DNA from: Gadus chalcogrammus
Lineage: Eukaryota; Chordata; Actinopteri; Gadiformes; Gadidae
Reading direction: 5' to 3'
Length of the DNA stretch: 64,000 nt
Assembly: GCF_026213295.1 (NCBI RefSeq)
Contig: NC_079427.1
Span: 2,177,719 to 2,241,718, forward strand
Shown: positions 44,301 through 54,070 of the stretch, piece by piece
How the letters are laid out: every line of letters starts with the position of its first letter
Numbering within the stretch: the stretch's first letter is position 1
Notes under the pieces: generated by a model
Databases searched by the model: none
What the model saw: only the letters and a program-made list of their open reading frames with translations
What the model was told of the DNA's origin: nothing
Program-made: the position numbers and the translations under genes

Positions 44301-45316
44301 TATTTTGTCTCTCCATTACAATCTGTGCCGCAGTAAAAACGTACCGGGAATGCTGTTATATAATGTCAGGCAAAAGTCAGGATTGGCCTCTATCATTTCA
44401 TGAAGCTTGTCTTCATCCACTGTTGGCAATACGTTTGTTGACGTAACAAACTGACCTTGTATGAGACAGACATGGGATAATCAAAACCCAACCCACATTT
44501 TCAAATTTGGATGCTGATCTGCATTTTGCTTAAATATTTTTTTGTTCAGCTACTTTGTCACACTAGTCAGACTGTCAGACATACAGCAGTCTATCTTTAC
44601 CATTTTGTTCAGCAAAAACAGCAGATAGGCCTACCTTCAACTGAAAAGCTGTCACATACTGTCAGGCATGAGTCAGGATTGGACTCTATCAGTTCAAGAA
44701 TGTCTTCATCCACTGCTGTGTCGGTTTCATCAAAGATTTGAAGGTCAGTCGCATCAGGAAGACCAAACTTGCTTTTGACTATGGGAAAGATTAGCATCAC
44801 ATCAGATAATACCTGAAGCAGGTTTTCAACTGCAAATATTTTGATGACTGATCAAGCAATTTATATCGGACACTAATTTTAAATTGTTAATATATTCAAG
44901 TTATGCCAAATCTACACCACATTCTAAACCTTGACTGTACCTGTGAGCAAAATAAGGGGATTTGAAAACATTTGTTAAAGTAGGCACTATTAGCCATATT
45001 TAATGGTTCCCTCTATTTCAAATGTCAAAAAAATAAGGCTTGCACCAAGAAGCATATTGTCATCTGCAGGCTAAAACTGATAATGCAATTAACTGTCATA
45101 AGGGTTAATGATCCATGTCCAACAAACTATTCATACCAACAACACAGAAAAATAGAGCCTTGCCTTGCCTTGCCTAATAGTTGGTTTTTTGTAAAGGCGG
45201 CAATATATTGTTACACAAGATGGTTACTCACCTTCATTGATGAATTCCAAATAGGTGAAGCCTGACTGCAATCTGATGTACTTCTTGGTACCCTGGTATT
45301 TCACCTTCAGCAACAT
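41381..45316 (-). pseudogene. SAMD3-like multi-exon gene, inactivated
   Basis: Ten coding exons on the - strand: 45316-45232, 44778-44635, 44455-44345, 44082-43916, 43748-43570, 43418-43325, 43080-42745, 42620-42446, 42338-42217 and 41693-41381, with consistent borders and phases. They resemble the fish proteins usually named sterile alpha motif domain-containing protein 3-like. The N-terminus (MLLKVKYQGTKKYIRLQSGF) looks like a PB1-type fold; exons 2 and 3 each encode a DEDxLxExIExNPDxCLT module, so one was duplicated. Later blocks include LGIITLFPSLKDPFSPKGY, SWDSDMASLLLLLHLLPPTA and LVQLYTFVQTTVYNIDV. Exon 7 has an in-frame TAG at 43036-43038 where the family usually has Trp, and exon 10 a frameshift near 41560, so this copy is dead or truncated. 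An untranslated first exon seems to end at 47061 (donor GTAAGTAACT). It is carried within the 13.7-kb element. Confidence 0.7.
41850..42045 (-). mobile_element. LINE 3' fragment inside the SAMD3-like intron
   Basis: The - strand encodes MQLHWLPVKSRIKFKILLLT and YKSLHALAPRYLSDLL, a C-terminal signature of fish LINE reverse-transcriptase proteins. It lies between exons 9 and 10 of the SAMD3-like gene. Confidence 0.65.
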
Positions 45317-45319
45317 GAT

Positions 45320-47630
45320 GCCTTACCTAAAAAAACAAAAAACAGTGGAGATAATGTTAAAGTTTTAATTATTCCTTTGCCAGGAGTTATAAACAGAAAT
45401 TGCAAGTCATGTGGCCATTAGCTAAAAAATACACTACATGCATATTTTAGTTATCTAACTTAGCACTAAGTTTCCTTTCATTTCAGAGATCGCAACAAAA
45501 AGGTTCTGGCCTGGGCATCAAGCGTGGTTGGTTGGTCTGTATGCGAGTTAATGAAACGTTTGAGATTATTTTAAAATAGGCGCGATACATGCCTGCTAAC
45601 CGAGATCCTATCATACTAATCTTCCTTGCTCTGAAGGGGACGATATCGTTTTCAAATATAAATAAAAAATACATACGTTGTGCAAAGGAATAATACACGC
45701 ATAATAATGCAATAATAATGCAAATGAATAATGCACGGAACAAACGTATCACTTCAATGCAGTTTAATAGAGGATAGACAGCTGACAAATGTCCATTTAG
45801 CAGACGCTTTTAACCAAAGCGACTTGCAATAAGTAGGCTACATTTGTCATAAGAAGTGAAACGATATATCGCTGTCAGTGACAGTGATAATGGCAGCTGT
45901 GTTTTCTGTTTTGTGTTCAATAGTTGAGTGCAACATCCATAGTGATTTTGATACAAAGTGATGATAAGCGGGAGTATTTATAGAAAATATTTGCGATCTA
46001 GAACGTTCGTATTTAAGCTTATACCGCGGTCTGCGGGAATACTCGATTCTGATTGGATGCAGCTAGCTGCTATGGTCCGTCCTAATTACTGGAGGAGTGA
46101 ACAACGTTTCCGTTGCATGAGAACCCAACGGGCGTGTAATGGTGGTTCCGGGTATTAGTCGGACCCTCAGGCGTAACCAGGGAAACAAATGTATGTTTTG
46201 TGGAAAACTTTATATTCAGATTGTAAAACGCATGAAAATATAAATTAATGGTCTTAATTTGGTCACCGTTGGTAAGTGACCGTGGTATAAGCGGGATAAT
46301 GCCCTTCGCGGAGGCCCTTCGCGGAGGCAACCGCCATTAATTCCTGATAATGGACACCTCGTCGGGCATTATCCCTTACGTGAATCATTTTCATTTGCTC
46401 TCCATACCACCATCTAACCAACCAATCGCGTGTAGTCATGCTTTAAACAAAAACACGTTTTTGAAATCGTCACATACACAAACTAATCGACAAGACGAGG
46501 GATAAATGACAAGGGATATATCTCTTGTCTTTTATCCCTCTATTCCCCACTATTCATGGAGCCTGAGGTGAATCATTTTTAATTAAATAGTCTAGATCGA
46601 TAGTCAAGTCTTTATTAATACCAAACGACACAAATCGTCGGGCATTCATTTAGGTGATTCGGCTCACACAGGACTGTAGCCTACAAGACCACACAGAACA
46701 AGGGATACAAGTCTGACTGGACATAGAAAGTACATCACATTAAAACCACACACGTTGATAGACGGATAGATAGACAGATAGCCCTAGATAGATAGATAAA
46801 TATGTTCCATTATTTGCCTTGCGGAGCCAGCCAGTCCTGTGCGCCAATGCTAATTAGCCATGTGCGCCAATGCTAATTAGCCATGTGCACCAACGTCAAT
46901 TTGTTTGACGAATGAGTGCAGATCATGATTTGCAGATGCAGATCAGTGAAACACATTTTAACTAGCCTACTACAACACGCAAATATACTAAACCACTCAT
47001 TTAAAAATCGGCCAAGCCATAACATGCATATTTAATCGATCTAACTTTGCAGTTACTTACCCGACAGAAACTTTTCAAGCACCCTCCAGAACCCACCACG
47101 TGTTGCACTTCTGTTGAAAATACATTAGCATAGATAATTTACCCAGCCTGGCTAGCTAAATTGCTACAGCTTGGTTAGCCCTGCTGAATCGGTCTTATTG
47201 CTTAGAACTTAAAACTAAAATAAAACGAGTGCAAATAAATACATAAAAAAGAGCCAGTTCATTAACTGACGAAATTGCGAAAAATTCGCCCATTTATTTG
47301 TGCTAGTTAGCTAATGTAGCCAAAGCAAAATTAGCATTATATCCCCACCAACTTCAACACATTTGCGGCACATAATTTACGAACACTCATTTTTATATAA
47401 AGAGTAACTTGCTAAATAATGAAATATATCTGGTCCTTACCTTTTCAAATAGTATATTACGTTCCCCTTCCAGAAGCTGGGCTGCCTTTCTCTACCAAGA
47501 CTGCAGTGCAATGGCCGTTTTCAAGAAAAAGAGCGCCTTAAAACCGGATATGGAATTATCTCTAAGATTAACTCCGTTGAGAGTGCATACAATCAACTCT
47601 TTTAAACAACACCACGCACAGAGCTATTTT
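45320..47630. other. Right interior of the composite element
   Basis: Probable promoter and 5' UTR intron of the SAMD3-like gene on the - strand. It includes an interspersed repeat piece (45785-45870, AGACGCTTTTAACCAAAGCG), a GGGATAATGC/GCATTATCCC inverted pair (46290-46376) and a hairpin at about 46498-46542 (GAGGGATAAATGACAAG with TTGTCTTTTATCCCTC). Confidence 0.5.
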
Positions 47631-47714
47631 AGCACTGCAAGTGTTAAAATAACACCAAAATCAACACTAAGCAACTCGAAATAATTAACACTAAAATATT
47701 AACACTATTTAACA

Positions 47715-49300
47715 CCGCAGATTTGGCTGTGTAGGTATTTTGAGAAAAGAAGCTTTGTGTTATGTGTGGGGCAGTTAGTTGATTACACCAGATGTGTTTT
47801 GATATGGGTAGTTCAAAAGGTCAAGCCGCATAATAGATTTATAGCCTTTTTTAACACTAAAAAAATAGTATAAAAGCAAAAAGGTGGGATTTTGGAAAAA
47901 ATAAGCTTTGTATTATGTGTCGGGCAGTTAGCTGAGTTCACCAGATGTGTTTTGATATGGACAGATCAAAAGGTCAAGCCGCATAATAGATTCATAGCTT
48001 TTTTTGAGAGTAAAAAATAAATATAAAATCAAAGGGTAGGTATTTTGAGAAAAGAAGCTTTGTGTTATGTGTGGGGAAGTTAGTTGATTACACCAGATGT
48101 GTTTTGATATGGGTAGGTCAAAAGGTCAAGCCGCATAATAGATTTATAGCTTTTTCTGAGAGTAAAAAATATATATCAAATCAAAGGGTAGGTATTTTGA
48201 GAAAAGAAGCTTTGTGTTATGTGTGGGGCAGTTAGCTGAGTTCACCAGATGTGTTTTGAAATGGGTAGGTAAAAAGGTCAAGCCGCATAATAGATTTATA
48301 GCCTTTTTTAACATTAAAAAAATAGTATAAAATCAAAAGGTGGGATTTTGGAAAAAAATAGCTTTGTTATTGTGGGAACAGATTAGCTGAGTTCAACGCA
48401 GAATGTGGTTTGATATGGGTAATCAAAAGGTCAAGAGCCGCATAACTAAGATTTTAGAGCATTTTCTGAGAGTAAAAAACATATATAAAAATTCAAAGGG
48501 TAGGTGTTTTGAGACAAGAAGCTTGTGTGGTATGATGTGGGCATGTTAGCTGAGGTTCACCGATGATGTGTTTGATATGGGGGATAAGGTCAAAAGTCAA
48601 GCCGCATAATAGAGTTATAGCTTGTTCTGAGAGTAAAGAAATAGATATAAAATCAAAAGGGAGGTATGTTGAGAAAAGAAGCTTTGTGGTTAGGTGTGGG
48701 GCAGTTTAGCTGAGTTCACCAGATGTGTTTGTGATATGGGTAGGTCAAAAGGTCAAGCCGCATAATAGATTTATAGCCTTTTTTAACATGAAAAAATAGT
48801 AGAAAATCAAAAGGGGAGGTTTTTGGAAAAAATCATGCGTTGTTTTATGTGTGGTGCAGGTTATTTGATTACACCAGATGTTTTGATATGGGAAATCAAA
48901 AGGTCAAGCCGCATAATAGATTTATAGCAATTTTCTTAGGGAGTAAAAAAATTATATATAAAATCAAAGGGTAGGTGTTTGAGAAAATAGCGTTGTGTTA
49001 TGTGTGGGGAAGTTAGGATGGGTTCACCAGAATGTGTTTTTGATATGGGTAGGTCAAAAGGTCAAGCCGCATAATAGATTTATAGCTTTTTCTGAGATAA
49101 AAAAAAAAAAAAAAAATCAAAGGGTAGGTGTTTTGAGAAAATAAGCTTTGAGTTATGTGTGGGGAAGTTAGATGGGTTCACCAGATGTGTTTTGATATGG
49201 TAGGTCAAAAGGTCAAGCCCATAATAGATTTATAGCCTTTTTAAAATTACATTTTTTATAAAAATCAAATGGTGTTTTTTTTTAAAAGAAATAAGCGTTG
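47715..49300 (-). repeat. Right subterminal array, about 10 units of ~153 bp
   Basis: Reverse complement of the left array; AAAAGGTCAAGCCGCATAAT recurs near 47815, 47968, 48119, 48273, 48426 (damaged), 48592, 48746, 48898, 49056 and 49207 (damaged). Units from 48350 to 48700 carry scattered single-base insertions. Confidence 0.95.
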
Positions 49301-49437
49301 TTTTACAGAGGTAGGCCTTGTATTAAGCACATCTAAGTTGTGTTGATCACAAATTCGTCCATCGCAGCCAGTGCTAAATAGATTTTTCGAATGTGTCGAA
49401 TATCCAACGTCCAATATAAAACTAACTTTACCACGGT

Positions 49438-49446
49438 CACATCCGT
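49438..49446. repeat. 9-bp target-site duplication, right
   Basis: CACATCCGT directly follows the right terminal inverted repeat and matches 35695-35703 exactly. Confidence 0.85.
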
Positions 49447-49485
49447 AGTATGGCAGTTTCCATTAAATCCTGTCTCTTTGAAAAG

Positions 49486-49772
49486 TGGATGGCCGCTCGA
49501 AGTCCGATCGGAGTCGCCATGCTCTCTCCGTGAGGGTCCCTCCTCCACATGGTGTTGTGTTGTTGTGTGATGAGGACTCCCTCTCCGAGACAGAACTACT
49601 CTCATCCCCGGTTAACCGACGCCTTTCTGTCGGTATCGCAAACGAAACGCATGTGCAGGCAACAGGAGAACGAGGAGCGTTAGGGACAATAGAAACACTA
49701 CAGCCCCGGGCTCGGGGAGGCAGGAGTCAACAAGCCTTTCGTGAGCGTCTGGGCTCTGACAGCCAGGCATAG
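49486..49772 (+). other. Open frame of unknown status, possible exon
   Basis: An AG at 49484-49485 is followed by 95 open codons (containing DEDSLSETELLSSPVNRRLS and IANETHVQATGERGALG) to a TAG at 49770-49772. The composition looks more protein-like than the neighbouring debris, but no family is recognised. It is the first non-repeat sequence right of the composite element, so it could be a 3' exon of a host gene split by the insertion. Confidence 0.3.
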
Positions 49773-51820
49773 AGCAGTTTTAAATTCCTTTAATACTTAA
49801 TTCAATACATTGTAAACATTTCCTCCTGGACAACTTTTCAGGCTCACAAATATTTCTTGCCATAAGCCCGGTATTAGATACTATAAACATTGGCTGACAG
49901 TTTAGTGTGAGCAGCGGAATAGTGCTCTGAAATATTTGAAGATTACTTAGAATTCCTATTCATATATTTTGTGATAATCTTAATATTGTTTTTATTGTAG
50001 GCCTATTCTATTGTATGTTGTCTATTATGTTAGTTTAACTTTATTTTTTTAATCATATAGGCCTAATTCATATTCAGTCCTTCGACAAAGTGGAACCAGC
50101 TTCACCTTGTCCACTAAACCTGGAACGTCCACACGCGTGGAGTCAGGAAACACAATGGACAAGAACCTTGGACAGTGTCCAAGGGATATCCTATCCATGC
50201 AGACAAGGAACCATGTGTCATAATACCCCTATATGGTTATTTAAACAGATACAGACGCTCTGAGACGTGTTAAGGACCAACAGACCTGAAAGTATGGCTC
50301 TCAGTACCATCCTAACCCAGGGAGGGGTTATTTCAATGTTGTCCTTTTTTAATGTTTTAGCAGTGGCGGCTGGTGATAAAAAAAAGAAAAAATATATATT
50401 TTCTTTTGAATTTAATAGATTTCATTACCTGTATTCTGGTGCATTTGGGGGATGGCAACTATTTACCTACTTTTCATTCAGATTCATAGCCTACATCCTG
50501 ACTTGCAGGGCCTGGACAAGCTTACACTGCTACTGTATGGCCATTCCACCAGCCATTGCTATTGGACCCCCTATTCTGATATTGAGACAAATCATGATCA
50601 CTGTCCTATAGCGTCCATTTTTTGTGAGCCTCAATGTCTACTTTAAATGCAGTCAGAAATATGGGACAGTTGCTTCATTTTGTTGACATGCTACAGTCCG
50701 AAATACTTAATTAATATGTAACTTACTTGCTCCTTTTAAGTATAACATTGCTTGGGGAGTCTTGAGTTCGCTGAATTGTCCAATCATGTGGTGATAACAA
50801 AAAAGAAAAGCGATACCATTGGCCTGGGGCGCACACTGGTGCGACCCGAGGGCGAATGGCCTCGGGTCGATAGACAGCCAAAAGTCTCTGCTTGATAGAC
50901 AGCAAAAAGTTAGCGAGCTTACATTGACATCAACGTGGCCGCCGCCCTTGACTTGGAGGAGGGCTTTATTTCGAATGACCAATAACTAGCCTAGCCCAAA
51001 TCATTGACGTTCAGACGCATTTAAATGGTTGCTGGCGGTGACAAGTGTCTCACACAATTAAACGAGGGAAAACGCTAGGTATTTTCGTTGATTTATTTGG
51101 TAATGATAATAGTTTATTAATAGTTGGCAGATATATTCAAGTGAATATTTCACGGAGGGGCGGTGCCCTAGCGCCCCCTATTGACCCACCGCACATGTGT
51201 TTTAGTCACATTGCATTGACACCCATTCATTTGAAAACCGCAATTCATTTATTTTGTAGTCTAACTGAACAAGGCTGATGTGAGTCTTTACGACAACAGA
51301 CACGCATAAGCAAATAGCACACTCTGTACAACGCCTCAACTTCAAGACGGATGCTATGCTACCAGTACCACACAGGTGTCCCTGTTCAGAGCAGTCTGGG
51401 GGGGACGGGACCCTGTCTTCTGTATGTCTGTACATCACCAGATCTCACTGCACAAACCGCTGTTTTGGATGCATGGGGGCTCCTAACTTTGAGTCATCGT
51501 GTTGAAAGTCATGTTTTTATTTCATTGTTTAGTAATTAGTCGTTAGAGAGAGTAGGCCTACTCCTGACTGCAGCTGGACTCTCTCTTATCTTCACTTCTG
51601 CAAAGTAGTTCAACGTAATAAAACCTCCCGACAGAAGGCAGCTGCCACACATTGTGTGATGCAACGAATACGCCTTTATGATTCATTGAGAGGACACCTA
51701 CTATCATAGTTTGTTTAGTTTGTAATGTGATCGCTGAGGGCTGAAATGGGATTACGCAAACAAAAGAACAGTCAACCTTTTGTGAACGGCCCCAGATTGT
51801 TTATAAACTGTGCGTGCTAC
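49773..51820. other. Intergenic DNA with a hAT-like terminus
   Basis: No gene recognised. CAGTGGCGGCTGGTGATAAA at 50361-50380 matches the terminal sequence style of non-autonomous hAT elements in fish; the other end was not found with confidence. Confidence 0.4.
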
Positions 51821-51824
51821 CTTA

Positions 51825-52368
51825 TGCCGCTTTTCCACTGCATGGTACCAGCTCGACTCGTCTCGACTCAGCTTGCATTTTTGGCGTTTCCACCGCGAAA
51901 ACATGGTATCTGGTACCTGAAGTGGCTGCTTTTTTTAGTACCGCCCTCGCCTACTAGGTTCCAAACGAGCTGAGCGATGCTAAAAGGGTGACGTCGGCAG
52001 ACGGCCGGGCCACTGATTGGCCACGAGAGTGTGACGAAGTCACGAGAAGCGCATGGCAAACCATGCTGGTAACAGCCATAGCAGCGCCGCAGCCAACATA
52101 TTCCACTTCTTCAACTTCTTCAACATGCCAGCTAATAATAGTAATGTTATCGATGTCCTCCATTGTTGTTATGTGGGTTCTCTCCATGTGTGGGTTGCGT
52201 AGGTGTTGTTTGCGTCGCGTACAAAAATACGTCACGGCCCTTTCGCACAGCCAACCCCGCCCACGTCCAGGAGGTACTATTTGCGGTGGAAAACAACCCG
52301 TGCTGCTACCGTGTCGAGTCGAGTCGAGTCGAGTCGAGTCGAGCTACATGTGCGGTGGAAAAGCGGCG
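51825..52368 (+). mobile_element. Harbinger-like MITE, copy 1
   Basis: It starts TGCCGCTTTTCCACTGCATG and ends TGCGGTGGAAAAGCGGC. It includes GTCGAGTCGAG pentamer repeats next to one terminus and a CGGCCGGGCCACTGATTGGC centre. TTA precedes the left end but is not kept on the right. Confidence 0.75.
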
Positions 52369-52471
52369 TCACTAGCTACCAAACTCTGCAGTCGTAAGGC
52401 TGATTCATACCTCCGGATCCGGACGAAGCGGTCCGTATCCGTATTTACCATAGGGTGTGAATGGGCCATTA

Positions 52472-52999
52472 TGCCGCTTTTCCACCGCACATGTAACTAG
52501 ACTCGACTCGACACGGTAGCAGCACGGGTCGTTTTCCACCGCAAATAGTACCTCCTGGACGTGGGCGGGGTCGGCTGCGCGAAAGGGCTGTGACGTATTT
52601 TTGTACGCGACGCAAACAACACCTACGCAACCAACACATGGACAGAACCCACATAACAACAATGGAGGACATAGATAACATTACTATTATTAGCTGGCAT
52701 GTTGAAGAAGTTGAAGAAGTGGAATATGTTGGCTGAGGCGCTGCTATGGCTGTTACCAGCATGGTTGCCATGTCGCTCTCGTGACTTCGTCACACTCTCT
52801 GGCCAATCAGTGGCCGGCCGTCTGCCGACGTCACCTTTTAGCATCGGCTCAGCTCGCTTGGAACCTAGAGCGAGGCGGTACTAAAAAAAGCAGCCACTTC
52901 AGGTACCAGATACCATGTTTTCGCGGTGGAAACGCCAAAAATGCAAGCTGAGTCGAGTCTAGTCGAGTCGAGCTGGTACCATGCAGTGGAAAAGCGGCA
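52472..52999 (-). mobile_element. Harbinger-like MITE, copy 2 (inverted)
   Basis: Same element as 51825-52368 in opposite orientation, about 100 bp away. It is flanked by TTA at 52469-52471 and 53000-53002, the 3-bp TWA-type duplication expected for PIF/Harbinger elements. Its ends are TGCCGCTTTTCCACCGCA and TGCAGTGGAAAAGCGGCA. Confidence 0.8.
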
Positions 53000-53002
53000 T
53001 TA

Positions 53003-53277
53003 GAGTAACGTTCTCCAGGGCAGCCCCCAGTCTCTGGAACTCCCTCCCCCAGCATATCCGCGACTCTGAGTCCCTCACCATCTTCCACCATATTCCCGCC
53101 TCTAGACCCGTCTCTTCTCCTCTGCCTACTCCAAGACCACCCACCCCCCCATCAGCTTTGCATTTTTCTGTGTTTGTTTATTTGTTGGTTGTTTCCTCTG
53201 TGAAGCGCTTTGAGTAAGAGAAAAGTGCTAAACAAATCAAATGTAATATTATTATTATTATTATTATTATTATTATG
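53003..53277 (+). mobile_element. LINE 3' end
   Basis: A translated FSRAAPSLWNSLPQHIRDSE block is followed by the noncoding tail GAAGCGCTTTGAGTAAGAGA, then AAGTGCTAAACAAATC and an ATT trinucleotide tail (53247-53276). This is the usual 3' end of a fish LINE family. Confidence 0.75.
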
Positions 53278-53314
53278 ATCACTATCATGTCGTCCTTGGC
53301 GCGGTCCTGTTAGG

Positions 53315-53612
53315 GGGAGGGCAGGACGGGGCGAGGGGGGGCAGGACGGGGCGAGGGGGGGCAGGACGGGGCGACGGGGGCAGGACGGGGCGAGGGGGGC
53401 AGGACGGGGCGACGGGGGCAGGACGGGGCGAGGGGGGCAGGACGGGGCGAGGGGGGCAGGACGGGGCGAGGGGGGCAGGACGGGGCGAGGGGGGCAGGAC
53501 GGGGCGACGGGGGCAGGACGGGGCGAGGGGGGCAGGACGGGGCGAGGGGGGCAGGACGGGGCGAGGGGGGCAGGACGGGGCGAGGGGGGCAGGACGGGGC
53601 GAGGGGGGCCGG
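53315..53612. repeat. 17-18 bp G-rich minisatellite
   Basis: About 16 copies of GGGGCAGGACGGGGCGAGG with GAGG/GACG variants. G-rich on the + strand with clear quadruplex potential. Confidence 0.95.
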
Positions 53613-53734
53613 AGGCGAGCGGGGAGACCTGCAGGATTGGCTGAGCTCCGGGCGCTGGAGGAACAGATGTTGGCAACATGCACACACTTCCTGTTTTGCA
53701 ACCACTACACTTACACATGAGGAGCGCTTTGCAG

Positions 53735-53900
53735 ACGCTGAAAGAGAAACAAGATATCTGTCGGTACAGTAAGGATGTTCATAGAACCGAGTGCCAAGCA
53801 CTAACAATCGTTAGTCTAACCCATTCCCCGTACACAAAAAAGATAGCCAGGATGAGACGCTACACAATGCTAAGTACTGTTCTTAAGTGCAAGGACGTAC
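53735..53900 (+). repeat. Interspersed repeat copy
   Basis: GAAAGAGAAACAAGATATCT, GTCGGTACAGTAAGGATGTT and CCATTCCCCGTACAC match the copy at 15195-15365. Confidence 0.7.
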
Positions 53901-54070
53901 AACCTACAATAAGTGTGTACTAGTCAATGTGTGTGTGTGTGTGATTGGGCCCTCTTCAAGTGCAGTTGGCGTTGGTGTGGGACTTGCGGTTCTTGTGTCG
54001 CATGATGCGCTGTGAGCTTAAGGATGCAACAAGGATGTTGTTCTTATGTGTTCTCTCTTTACCCCTGCAG

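Larger units (their letters stand above)
35704..49437 (-). mobile_element. 13.7-kb composite DNA transposon with two gene remnants
   Basis: The element begins ACCGTGGTAAAGTTGGTTTT and ends with the complementary sequence; about 145 bp of terminal inverted repeat is shared at roughly 85-90% by eye. Inside each end is an array of ~153-bp subterminal repeats (35860-37640 and 47715-49300), inverted relative to each other, then AACACT-rich blocks (37655-38060 and 47630-47715). The centre carries two - strand genes, both broken: a SAMD3-like gene (45316 to 41381) and a zinc-finger/transposase-like gene (41347 to 38910). A perfect 9-bp duplication flanks the whole. Nine-base duplications are typical of Mutator-type elements and eight-base ones of hAT and Zisupton-type elements; the superfamily is not decided here. 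A foldback MITE and a LINE piece have inserted into it. Confidence 0.85.
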
